Assembly (NCBI GenBank): GCA_035041965.1
Contig: JAPYMA010001250.1
Coordinates: forward strand, 1-64,000
From: Anisakis pegreffii
Taxonomy: Eukaryota > Nematoda > Chromadorea > Rhabditida > Anisakidae
Length of the DNA: 64,000 bases
Direction: 5' to 3'
Each line of letters begins with the position of its first letter. Position 1 is the stretch's first letter. Under the pieces are notes generated by a model, which had not been told where the DNA came from, ran no database searches, and saw nothing but the letters and a program-made list of their open reading frames with translations. This document shows, in pieces, positions 26,470 through 38,589 of the stretch. The position numbers and the translations under genes were made by a program.

Positions 26470-28850
26470 GAGCTTCGATTGCACTGAATACAAGCTGAAT
26501 GACACTCATCTCTTAAGATGCATCAATATTCATTATTTGTAAATGCTAACTGGAAAGCTTAGTTAAACCGAGCTCATCAATCACCACTCAGTGTATTAAT
26601 CCTGCTCGAGCTCACTTATTTGTTTTCGTTCTCGAACAAATCTTTTGCTGTTTACATTCAATGGCTCTGTTCAGTAGACTAAACAAAACCAAATTTCAGG
26701 GAATGCTCATACTGAAGAGCCAGAAAAAATATTTCATCTTAACAAATTCCTGCTTCAAAAAATGTCCCAAAAACCTATCCAAGTGACGAACTTGAACTGA
26801 TGAACGTACTTCTCAGATGTGACCTATTAAAGTGCGATTTACGGTTTTAGGACGGAGGAGAGAAGACGGTTGAATTCAAGTGACTGCGTCGTTGGCATTA
26901 GAGCTGAAAATCGGAAGTGTGCTGAAAAAAACTGTTACATTGAGAGTGTTCTTGAATGGTTGCTTCACCATAGACCTGTGCGTGTGTGTGTGTATCATGA
27001 ACCAATTTTGACATGTGCACACATGACAAAATATTTGTTGCCGAACAAAAAAAAAACGAACCAACTGAAGTGTTTCAGTGATAAAATTTTCGAGCTTCAT
27101 TTCATAAAATTGGTTTTCGTCTAATGAACTGTCAACTACACACTAAATGAAATTGAGAGAATATGTTGAAAACGTTACGCAATGCAAACGACACTTGAAT
27201 GATTGAGTGTCGCCGTCTCGGAAAGTGAGGGAAGGATGTAATTAGACGAGAGTTACAATATCAAAAAGAATTGAAATGTGCGATGCGAAATAGCGTTTTC
27301 AGCGTGAATTCAAGCTGAAAAGCAACAGGGACGTTTCAGACATAAAAACTTTGACCTCGAAATGTCTCAATTCAAAGTCTTAGCTTTTGATTGATGCATT
27401 GGATTAGGCAGTATTCCACTGACAGAAATATTCAGCTACTGACGTAAGCGGTAAGCATCGAGTAGGAGGAACAAACACACAAATGTATCGAGAAAATAAC
27501 TATAACTATGCACTGAATTCTTCCTTTTCCAGCGAAAATAACTAGAATCTGAAGCAATACACTGGATGGTCTACTTGCAAGTGTATCTATCATTTTCACA
27601 CTGCTGAATTCTGAGACAATAGGTGAGAATTACAGTGGATTGAAACGGATCACTTTCCCACATCGAAAAATGTCAATTCATCTCAAACGTAACCACTCGA
27701 TATGCGCATATATTTGTCGTACCACAGAACTGCTAATTTTGTCAATAAGTGGTGTCAGTTTTCTTTTGAGTAATCATAACAGTGACATGTTACGGATGAT
27801 TGGATGTGATGGACACATCATATTGTTTCAAATAAACGTCCAATTTTTGAGTAAACAGTGAGAAATGCGACCAACTGGCGACATAATCAATTGCTTCGAG
27901 TTTGAGATGACTAGTTAGTAGAATTGAATATGCTTATAACATACACTTCATCGACTGTTAAGACAACTGAGTGCAACTGATTGAAGTAAAAATAGCAACA
28001 AAAAAAAACACTTATATCTGACTGTGACGACATTAGGATCGTCGAATAAAACGTATGCATCTCTGTGCTACTTTATGCTTTGCAGTGATGCATCGAAAGA
28101 ATGATTTGGTCGAGTATCAACTGATATTGATAGGGAAATGTGATGATAACTCAAATCAATCAGAAGTTGCTTTCGGTTGGTTCATATGTAAATGAGTAGA
28201 TGTTAGCCAGATGTTGAAAGTGATAGTTATTACGAGCTACTAATTAATTGCTCACACATTCATATTCACTCCAGTGCACATCCCGTTTAATGAATAACAA
28301 GATCTTTGGTTTTCAAGCCGTTCTCTCCCTAGATTCGAGATTGCTCAAATATACTCAGTACATTCGTCCCTGACTGCAACGATGGTATTATGCTCATAGC
28401 AGTCGTGCATTAATTCCAGCTCAAATCAAATCTGCCACTATTGATGCTCTTCAAAAACCAAACGAACATCTCTTGTGAATAAGTCGGGAGAATCGGATTT
28501 GCTAATGAAGCATCATGCATACTTAAAAGACATTTATGATCGACCGATCAATCTGCGTTATAAAGCAGTCGGAACAGCGGTTGAATGTTATTACTGGACT
28601 CAAAAATATATTGGGTGGTAACAAAGAAGTTTGCTCAAATGTGGACTCGAATGAAGAATTGCAGTTCTCAATTTGACTAACGTTACTTCGATCTGACAAA
28701 CGAAACTCTACGATAAAACTTGAGGTAATACATTACAATCCGTGCACTGTCAATGCATTACTCCCCTCTTAAATGCACAATAAGTGATAATTCTTTATTT
28801 TGATGATCCACTTTCGAGTGCTTCCAATAAATCAAAAAACTGCATAAATC
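26470..28850. other. no gene recognised
   Basis: Short open frames on both strands lack splice context and look random. A short (GT)n run lies near 26981-26993. Nothing else stands out before the 3' end of the minus-strand secreted-protein gene. Confidence 0.5.
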
Positions 28851-30685
28851 TTACTCAGCTTGAATTTGATTCTCCACTTCGTACTGATTCACGTCACTTT
28901 CGACGTTTCTAGCAAAATCCTCGCTACTGTCTTGCTCATATTCGTTATCTGCAGCTGTGTCGTACTCAGCACGTTCACCGTAATAGTTCTCATAGTAACG
29001 TTCCTGAAAAGATCATCCATCCTTCACACCACTGAAAAAAAATGTATTCTTTCTTCTTCACATTCACACACTGAACAGTTAACATGCGTAACGCCGCAAT
29101 GATCACTGCAATCACACATTGCAATCTTGAAATATTCTTGTTTTGCATTTAATTTTGAAGAAAATTTTCTTGCTCAATTGCTCTCCGGTTTGCTGAACGC
29201 CTAAATCGTTGCTGCGATTCTGAAGCTCAGCTTACGCTCTTCAAAAACCTCAGCTTTGATAGCAAGTGGATACTCTCTCGTAATCAAATTTATCAAACTG
29301 ATTAAAGCGACTGAAGGAAGTGGTTGCTGATTGAGTCAACTATGCATGCAGCAGTTAAGCCTGTCAATTTTCTTAAAAAATTTCTACGCAGACGCCAAAA
29401 AATCGCACCACAAAATTTCCGGCCACTTCAGTGAACCGCTGATGTTCTTGAATTATAACACTTAGGAATTATCCTATTGTCCGTTCATGTGCTACAAAGG
29501 AATCTGTATGCTCCGTGAGTAAGCGCATTTCGTTTTTTTTTTTTGATGTACAGTCCAATCGCGCGGTAGCAATCTGATTACCGATACTCACTGTAACCTC
29601 AATTCTAACAGAATATACAGCCGTGTTTCTAAACGATTCTATTCCGATGAAAGCTACCAGGGAGTATATTATCACCTTCATTGTAACATCTACGAAAAAA
29701 TACGGCCGAGCAAATTGTGCACATGAGAATGACTGTATGCCATTAGCAGCTTGTAGAATGATCACAAAAAGCGAATTAAATTATGTATTTTAAATAGTTG
29801 CATAAACTGGGAATACTGGGAAATGTGCCGATGTCAGTTAAAAAACATCAATCAATCAGTTATCAGACGTGTGCAAATGAAATACATCAGGATTGTAGTT
29901 GTGCGCTGAAGGGGCGGCGGATTGTGATGAGAAATGATACGGATTCTGATTGCGTGCAGGCTCATCATCCACGTGTTGCCTGAAGACACGTCGATGATGC
30001 CTTCTCAACCGTGTCGTTGCCGCTATTGATTCTTTCCATGAAGCGCCGCCGCTACTGCCACTACAATTGCCACCACATATTTCACTGAAAAACCACAAGA
30101 TTCGAACAAAATGAACAGGAGAGCTTACATGGGTAATGTATTTTATACTGATGAATTGAATAGCCATACTGAATATAAACATTATTTTATCGCTGCTGTT
30201 AAAATCTCATTCGAAAACTTTGCACTGAATTTATGCACAGCAAAACATTCTCAGCAAAAATATGCTAATAAAAAATGCTTTGTAATGCATCATTTGCTGC
30301 AACCGAACGACATTTGCACTCTGCGCTCGATATTCATCCACGCTAAACCAGTTTTTCACCGCTACGATCTAAGGGATTCTAAGATTCCTTAGAATGCGAT
30401 GCAACCATCCGATGCAATACTAACGGCTCAATTCACAGATATCGCCGGTTTAGTCAGCAGAACGATAGCAATCATTTTTAGGTCGAAAACGTCATCGATT
30501 TTGAAAAGGTCATCCACTCAGTACTACAAACTTTTCAGTTGCTGAATGCATCGGCTGAAGTTATACGAATAAAATTTTAGCTTGAAGCTGAGCTGAAAAA
30601 TGAGCGAGTGAGAAGATTGTGTGCAGACTTACAGTAGAATGAAACCAATGAGAAGTGCTGATGACATTGTGTTGACTCCAGTCAT
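28851..30685 (-). CDS. small secreted protein, novel, 134 residues
   Basis: Complete three-exon model: 30633-30685, 29886-30084, 28851-29003 (TAA). Phases agree at both junctions (CT|T, then phase 0), with donors GTAAGT and GTATTT and acceptors TTTTTCAG and TTTTCAG. The N-terminus, MTGVNTMSSALLIGFILL, has a clear hydrophobic core and is a good signal peptide. Then come a pair of cysteines (ICGGNC), a Gly/Ser stretch, a basic patch RLRRHHRRVFRQH, an Asn/His/Ser-rich middle, and a very acidic Tyr/Glu-rich tail (ERYYENYYGERAEYD onward) ending VENQIQAE. There is no other membrane segment. The basic patch could be a prohormone-type processing site or a polyanion-binding patch. I know no family with this layout. 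A secreted or cuticle-associated role is inference only. Confidence 0.75.
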
Positions 30686-33600
30686 GGGTCTAGCCAAGTT
30701 ATGAGCCGTGACTATTAGTCAAAACTAATTAATTCTGTGACACCAATATGATTCTCAGCCAATTCACTGCTTTTTGTGGCGTTTGTTTCGTTGTGTTTTG
30801 CGTCGTCGTCGACTATGTTCCGAATACCAGTCATGTGCCAATTGCAAGTACAACAATTACGCTCTTCCACTTATTAATGCCGTTCTGATAGCTTCAGAAA
30901 GCAACCTATCAATAGCGTATCGTTCACTGTGCTGGTTGCTGTGAATGACTCCGCTAGGCGGAACAATCTGCAACCTGATTCTAATGAATTATTTTGCATT
31001 AGATCAACTTTTCAGTGTCAGAGCACATTTTTAACTACAACATTTGAACACTTCTGAATATGCATACTTATCGATGTACCACTCAACAACTATTCAAGGA
31101 TGCTTTCTGAGTAACGACGCAATACGTAGCAATCCTCAAACATCTCCTCAACGCATAGTTGTATTCGAAATGTAATTAAAGTAGTTTAGGTCAGGGGATG
31201 CGACGGCCATGAGAAACCTATGAATATCACTCATTCCCCTTGACATAGTGATTTTACGCTGATCGAATATTGTGCAAGAAATGTCGATATGAATCTTCGT
31301 TCATCTCTGGTTCATATAGCACATAATGCAAGAAAACGATTACGCTAATTGTAATAAAACTGAATGCCTAAGCAATTGCGTTCGTTTTCGAGTTAAAGTG
31401 CTAATGATTTTAATGGTTTCAAATACTGTATTCGGCTAGACTCTCCTGCACTCTGGCACATAAAAAATAGTTGAATTCATAAAATCATCTGATGAGTTCT
31501 TCACTAGCAGTCACGAAATGAGTTTATTTCGAATCCTGGCAATCAGACATGACTCTTATTTTCCGATGAATTATTAAACATATTGCCTAAAGCGTAGTTG
31601 GTTCAACTGCGAGTGCGATTAACGACGACATAAACCATCACGAATTCCGTACTTATCAAAATCAGAATGATTATGACTTTCGTTTTTGCATTAATTAGCG
31701 AACTACAGCAATGCTTCGCCTGAACACTTAAGAAGATAGTCGTCATACAATTAGCCTGGGGAACATTCAGCATCGGGAAAACTTTTCGAATGCTAATCTT
31801 AAGGATCAGTAACACCTCTTTAGCCATTGAATCTCGATGATGGGCAACTGACTGCTTCGTCTGCTAGTCATATGAGAATTTCAAAAATGTCTAATGATAC
31901 GCATTGCTTGGTTGTGAAAAAATGAATTTGAACGGAATCAGTCGGTAGATTTTTTCGTTTCTTATTGTTATTCAGCTCAAATCCTTCATATCTTTCTGTT
32001 TGTTTTGCTTAAGATACAATTGAATTGCCTTGTAGTGTGTCACGAGAACGGTACTACAATTCATAGGAAAATCATTGTGAATGTTATTCATTTGACGACC
32101 AAATCGCAGCAATACGATAATCGCATGATCTGTTCGTGTAAACTATTTTCGTCATAATCGAATGTCGGTGTTGACAAAACGAATGCAATTGAAAGAACAT
32201 AATAATCGTTTGAGGAGTTCAGTGAGTTGTTGATGAATCTTTCATTTTCACTTACAAACTTCATTTACATCAAGCAAATTGTTGTACGTGTTAACGTCAT
32301 GAGGAAACTCAATTTCGTGGTTTTGCGTACGATTATAAAGCAATAACAAGATGTGAGCATATGAATCAATTGTACTCATTCCCAGCACTGGTTTCCTTCA
32401 CATATTACGCAAGCATGCAGCAAACTTAGAAACTGGCCCTCAAATAAATGCTGATGAGTTCATATTAAAAAACAAATGCGAAACTTTCTCTTATAATCTT
32501 ACTGTGACTTCGACCAATACACTGTAGTCGGGCAAAACTGTGTTAGAATGCAGCACTATTAAGAGTTGAAAGAAGTCTGCAATAAGGAAAAAGTGAAGCA
32601 TTTCAATGATTAAGAAATCTTAGAAATTCATTTCAAGTCAGAGGAACTTACTTTGTCCTCGTAGCATACGAAAGAACCCTTAAAAGCACACTTCTGACTG
32701 TAAAAGCCTAATCGCGTGTGAAAATGCTTAGTCGTGAAGCAATTTGCATAATATTCAGCGACATTTCGATAACATTCGAAATATCGCTATGGAACTAAAT
32801 ATAGATTCACATTCAGTTCCTTATCCAGGCAGCATATGACATCAGTTCATTAAACAACCAACTGTCAAAATAATCGGCACCGTGATCTTATGGAACAGCA
32901 ACAGCTTTCTTCGATTTATATAGGAGTGGCGAATGTCAAAACATGCTTAATGACAAATACTCTGGCAGAACATCACATCAAATGGATGACACTCGAGGAT
33001 GAATACACTCCATAATTAACGAATATGTTAGCGATCTTTGACAAAATGAATGCGCAATTTTGTGCGATCATAGAGTCAAATTTCGCGTTAATGCTGAATG
33101 CCTATGGCTGCCAGCAACATCCCGTTTCATATCAAAAGACACGCACAATTAGAAATGATATGCGGAGATCATGTAAAAACATCCTTCTTCTCATATGCGC
33201 TTCCCATGAAATCCAAAAATATTGCTCTTCGTCAGTTTGTTGACTTCAAGCAAAGTGCTGATTGTGAGTTCTTTCCAGACTCCTAATCGTGAGTGTGAAG
33301 AAATTCGTTCATAAGAAAGGATTTTTTGAGAAACAGATTTGCAGACGACGAGTCATTTCTGCACAATAATGCATGAGCAAGGAGACCGACCATTCAATAA
33401 TGCATGACCATTCTATCATGCAGAAGTGAATTTAAAACGGCTTGGCTGTCAAAATTCAGCAAAGAACCCGACAAACTCGAACACGCAATGCTGCATTCGT
33501 GAGGGCATTTCATTTCATTTTGTGTCGCAAGAAGCGTCATAGTTCAAGCTTGGCACTGCAAAAAATCAACATCACAAAGTGATCTGTTAATCTGTTGATC

Positions 33601-33854
33601 TCGCTCATAGTTTTTCGATTAATAACACTACATACAGTGCTCAATTAATATCTAACATGAAATGATTAAAATAATTGGAAGGTATGCTAAACACTGTACT
33701 TATCTCGTTGACTTATGAGCAAGAGAATGCGCTCAACTTAATATTCTGACTGAACACATGAACCAACGTCCAAAAGTAATAACGTTGTTTAGATGAGCAA
33801 AAAGTAATAAGTAATAAGAAAAGTAATAATTTTTGCATGAGAGTGTTTAGATGA
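30686..33854. other. no gene firmly recognised
   Basis: A minus-strand frame at 31603-31827 contains a hydrophobic stretch (KVIIILILIS) but has no clear exon borders. Other open frames look random. The promoter of the secreted-protein gene should lie just upstream of 30685. Direct repeats occur at the end of the stretch (33786-33870), listed separately. Confidence 0.45.
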
Positions 33855-33870
33855 GCAAAAAGGTTCGTGA
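33786..33870. repeat. direct repeat, about 60-bp period
   Basis: The segment TGTTTAGATGAGCAAAAAG occurs at about 33788 and again about 57-58 bases further on. Between the copies there are short AAGTAATA repeats. The second copy overlaps the start of the decayed plus-strand coding region. Confidence 0.6.
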
Positions 33871-35081
33871 GAATAGCGGTGAAACAGAAAACATTCGAAG
33901 AAGTCAACGCAATACTGGTCACTAACACCATTACCAAAAAGGACACCGAACGCTACTTGGCGACAGCGTGGACTGCTCTTCAAACTTATAGTACAATGCA
34001 ACTTTAAGTTACCAGCTGGAACTTGAGAGTTCATATGAACAGCATCTAATGATACCACCATCAATAAGGAGACTGGTTTTAGAGGGTCATAAAATTAGAA
34101 ACAAATGTTACCGACTGTTCCAGCGGTGTGCTAGCAATGTTTCGAGGATGTTCAACGAAATGATAAAGAGAAGAAGCGATGTAGTTTATTACGATAGGCG
34201 AGAGATACATTGATGATCAATGGTGTTAAAAAATATTTCAGCGAGAATAAAAGTTTCAAAGAACACTTTAAGATGCATTCAAAAAATAAAGCAAATTTCG
34301 ACAATCTATTGTATAAAAGAAAATTTGCAGTTGATGAAGTACGCACTCAGAGGAATACTGATCCAGAAAGTTATTTGGTTAGGTTGCCGAAAATTTCATG
34401 GTGAATTGAGCACGCACTTATCGCTCATGGTTGTATAGAATTGGACGCAAATTGAGTTTGTTGGTGGGCCAAATTCAAGGAAATGCACTCGATACAAATA
34501 AATCGCTTATTGAATAGCGCTTTGCGATTTTGAATTTATTTGGAACTTCGTCAATCTGTTATCGCGTCATTGGATTTATCGATACGCGACCGGCGTTCAT
34601 CGACTCAGCTCTGAATCGCAAACACCAGCGCTTAGCACTGCAATTATCCATAAACTTATTTGAAATTGTCGTAGAAGCGTCGTCTCAACGATGGGTGAAC
34701 TACAATTCGAACTACAATTCTATTTTAATTTTCAAGGAAATGTCTTACATTCAATATATTTCTAAGCGAAATATTAGCTGATTGATTCAATTTGAGCACT
34801 TCGCTTCATTCAGGAATGAATTCCCAAATGAGCTCAGCTACTAACGTTTGCTTGCTCGTGATCAATTTGGTATTTGAAAACGTTAAAACACCAGCGCTAA
34901 TAGCACTGCAATTAATTACTGGCCGCGATCACGATCCTTTCACATCAACCGGTGAATATCAAGCGATTGATTCCTTATCCATTTATATCGAAGCGTTTGA
35001 AAAGTAAACAGTGAAGTTGAAAACACTGACAAGCAACTTGTTGAAGCCAAACTGAACGCCGTTCAGAAGTTTCACCGATGA
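33855..35081 (+). pseudogene. frameshifted coding remnants, unknown family
   Basis: Several protein-like blocks follow one another on the plus strand in changing frames with no usable introns between them. Block 1 (33855-33998) includes KTFEEVNAILVTNTITKKDT and ends at TAA. Block 2 begins about one base out of frame at 33999 and includes SIRRLVLEGHKIRNKCYRLF and MIKRRSDVVYYDRRE. Block 3 (to 34401) includes KKYFSENKSFKEHFKMHSKN. Block 4 (about 34846-35005) includes TPALIALQLITGRDHDPF. Block 5 (to 35081), again one base shifted, reads VNSEVENTDKQLVEAKLN. Charged, helix-rich composition suggests one soluble protein. Each break needs a single-base change, so this looks like a decaying gene. An assembly with local indel errors is the alternative. 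Confidence 0.5.
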
Positions 35082-35456
35082 ATTTTGCCGCCGACTGTGA
35101 CGGAGGATTAACTGCGCTGAGATCTCATGATGTGAGTTGTTTGGCTTTTGTGGTTCCATTTGAGGTTACCGTTATAATTCGCTTGTGAATCGCCAGAGGC
35201 GCATCGAAAAAATCCACTGTGGGAAAACGTTACTTAAAGAATTTTTGAATGTTGTTGAATTGAACGGATGAACTCATTCGCACTTGTGATCATCAATTGA
35301 AGAGGGCCAACATTCACCATATAAGCTTTCATTTCGATGCAACTCATTATAGCATTTCATGTCATTCACAAATTTGCAAACGATTAGTGTTCTACCACAT
35401 GGAATTTTTCAACATGGTAGCATGTTAATCGTGAAACGCAAACGTATATCGTTTAG

Positions 35457-35573
35457 GATTCACTGAGCTCCAAAGAAGACGTCAGAAAAGGCTGCACTGC
35501 TAAACTGCTTTCCCAAAAGTTCGCAATGTCCAGTGGACAGCTTCAACTAATATCCATCGCGCTTAAGAAATAA
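35457..35573 (+). CDS. possible terminal exon
   Basis: After the acceptor ATCGTTTAG, a phase-0 frame of 38 codons runs to TAA at 35571-35573. It begins DSLSSKEDVRKGCTAKLL and ends QLQLISIALKK. The composition is protein-like. It may be the 3' end of the same locus as the broken blocks at 33855-35081, but no donor joins them in phase. Function unknown. Confidence 0.35.
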   Translation, partial: DSLSSKEDVRKGCTAKLLSQKFAMSSGQLQLISIALKK

Positions 35574-37916
35574 AACTTAAGGATAAAAATAAGACACAAA
35601 ATAAGATGAAACCGAACTTAAGAAAGATAGGAATAAGACCAAATGATCAACCGACTCAACAACGTCCATTTTCCAACGAAATTATTAAGCGAAAGGACCT
35701 GATGACTTTCCAAATGGAACCTTCAAGCACCAATGCGAAACGAGTTAATGAACTAAGCAAAGTGTTCATTTTCATTTGAAAAGATCGCTTTTCTGCCTTA
35801 ACGGCGATACTTTCTGCGCTAACAAATTAATAATGAGCATTCACTTTCGGTGATAATCGTATCAATTAGTTCAAGACATCACTATTATTTTTAGCGCATT
35901 CAAAAACTAAAGAATGTGCGAATGCTTGCACTGAGAAATTGAAACGACGGAAATTGCGAACAATGTAACGGAAATCGACTTTGGTATGCATTATTGAACG
36001 AGTATTAACCATTTCATTAATTATACGAATAATGCTCTATCCGAGAGTCCGAGATCGCATCAAAAAGCATCCGTGCAATCGGATGGCCATCGCACCATCA
36101 CAGATTAGTTGTTGCTTCATTAGAGATGCCGAATGGAAATGATTAGTGGAAGTAAAAGGGCACTGGTGAATAGCAGTACAGTTGCGTGAAGCAGTTGAAC
36201 GATGTCAATATTGAACGCTTGAAAGTGATTGCAAAGTGAAATTTTTCGATGAGTGTTCAGGACAGGACAGGTTAACTACGAAGACAAAAGTTGAAAGGAG
36301 TTAAGGGAGCGAATCTCTTCAAGTATGTGCACTTCAAACCATCAATTCGGTTTCAATTTTGAATTTGTTTCTTTCTGTACGTATGAATGTATGTACAAAA
36401 GTGTTGCAGTGTTAAAAACGTTCCTCTTCTTCTACATTTACGAAATTTCGTCAAATAAAAAATCATTTCGAACTTCCGAAGGAAGACTCCTGATCTTGCT
36501 TAGCAATTCTACTTGCCAGTCACGACTGCCGCTGATCGATGAGCATTCATTCACTTGATAGTAGGTAGCACTAGTAGTAGTAATTGCTCAATAGTTCGGC
36601 AAAGAAGCATCCATGTAAGAGTTTTTTTTTTCAAGATTCAGCGCAGTTCGAGTGGCTGCATTCAAATACGACGAAGCATCAACAATAGGAAGCAAAAAAT
36701 GCATGCAATTATTCGTGTGACGTTTTCGCAGAAACATTTAAATGCAAATAACCAAAATGGGAGCAACGAATGAAGAGTGAGGGAATAAGTCTAAGTCTGA
36801 CAGTTCATTCAATAGCAGTCTTAGTGCTCGATGTTCAAGTAAAGTAAATGATAGAAGGGACGAATACATGAAACGAGAAATAAATTTCGCTATTTTGCTC
36901 ATTCAAATTCATTCCTTTCTTTCCATTAATTGGGATCAACGAGATGTTGCCTTCGCGTATTTTTTCCTACTCTTGGTCTTATTACTTTATCCGTCCAGTG
37001 TGCATATGCATAGACAGACGATAGTCGATCTCCTGGCTAACGCCGCCACATTCATTATTTACACACTGCTCTTTCAATTTTTTTGGTGTCCGACTTCTTT
37101 TCATCCCTTCCAGTTACCAGTGAATCGTGAAACGGAAATGCCTTCGTCGAGCATCACTTGATCCGCTAAACTGATCCTATTATGGAGCGGATCCTCAAAT
37201 TCCTCAAGTTTTCAGCCGGAAGCAACCATTTATCTGCGTCTCAAAAATGAACACTTTGATAGGATTCAGAACGAACTCAGTGTAACGCTGTTGGTGTATT
37301 TTCAAGCAATCTAGCAGTGGTTCATAGCAGCGAAACAAATGAATCGGAATAATCGGAGAACAGTACTAAAGTCTCTGTGTTACAGTCAAAATGCATGATT
37401 TTGCAGGAAGGAGCATGTTATGAAATGAGCTGTTTTATCATGATCTAGCTATTAGACTGAAGAGAATGCTGGCTAGTTTGTCAGTTGTTTATTCACTTCA
37501 TTATGTAACGTCAACTTCAACTTTGTTAAACAACTAATGAAATACAGTTTGCGGTTTAACGTTAAGCATCCAGTTCGCACCGTTACATGATTCCAGCTCA
37601 TTTAGAATCATCGTAAAAACACGATCAATAGAGTAAAAATGCAACAAGTTGTTCATTCATTTTTTACTGGCTGTCTCATTATGTTTTTGATTTGATTGGT
37701 TTGTTCTTCTCAAGAGCCAAGGTGATTATGTTCGAATTGAATTCGTTCAACTTAAACAAACAACTGATTTGTTTTCCCATGATAGGTTGGTGGTTTTGTT
37801 TTTCAATGGTACGACTTCAATTTAACTTTTCCGAACTTCATCAGCAGTGTGCACTTGAAATAAGGTATCACACAAAGAAGTGATAGCTGGCTGGAGCTAC
37901 GCATTTCTGCTCACAG
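35574..37916. other. no gene recognised; may hold 5' exons of next gene
   Basis: Open frames such as 36868-37161 (+) are hydrophobic but have no supported splice borders. The upstream exons of the plus-strand membrane protein ending at 38589 should lie here or further left. I could not place them. Confidence 0.4.
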
Positions 37917-38589
37917 TAACGACGGTAAACCACCAATGTTATCTGGATTACCTGAATTGGCATCGAAGCTGGGAATTTGTCTCCGTCGGAATCTGACCGA
38001 ACCAATTTACCGTTTGGATAACATCACTGAAACACTGCGAAAAGTTGTTGGAATTTTGAATACACCACTGCTCTCTGAAGTAAGTTTTCTCCTTCGTTCG
38101 TCTCATTATGCTGCTTGCATCCGAACAACGACAAATCACCAGGATTTTATTGGTGCAAACCTTATTGATTGGTCTAAATGCATTGTTGTGTTATACCAAG
38201 TGAGCATCTGTTTGAATTAGTCGTATGCTAAACGTAGTCGAAAGTTCAAAAGCTGAGCCTGTTGCGTTATTTGTTTGCAGAAATTTTGAAAAAAATTGAG
38301 GCATTTCTCTTATTTCATGCTTTTAACTCAGCTCTCTCAGCTGCTAGTTGTGTTTGATCATCACTTTTCAATAAAACAAAAAAAAAACTCCATGCAATTG
38401 AGCTGAACGATTGTTCTGCAGAGAATTATAACCATGGACCATAAAATCAATCGCCAGTGATATGAAAATCGAATCCAACTGAACTTATACACTGATAAGT
38501 TTAAAATATTTTTGGTTTAGGGTGCGTGGGTTGCTGGCATTTCGATTTTTTTTACTTGTTTGCTTTTCTGTAACCTGATGTTTGAATAA
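37917..38589 (+). CDS. C-terminal exons of a membrane protein
   Basis: Two exons, 37917-38079 and 38521-38589 (TAA), join in phase 0 (GAA|GTAAGT ... TTGGTTTAG|GGT). The first enters in phase 2 after CTCACAG, so earlier exons exist. It encodes NDGKPPMLSGLPELASKLGI, then a soluble stretch with two N-glycosylation motifs (NLT, NIT), ending ILNTPLLSE. The second encodes a single hydrophobic span, AWVAGISIFFTCLLFC, and a four- to six-residue tail ending NLMFE. The glycosylation motifs before the span suggest a lumenal or extracellular loop followed by a final membrane segment. The family is not recognised. Confidence 0.55.

Noticed and set aside
30111..30392. 93-codon plus-strand open frame
   Set aside because: It sits inside the first intron of the minus-strand secreted-protein gene and has no recognisable domain or borders.
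36868..37161. Hydrophobic 97-codon plus-strand frame as an exon of the membrane protein at 37917
   Set aside because: No donor in the right phase was found, and T-rich DNA readily gives hydrophobic frames.
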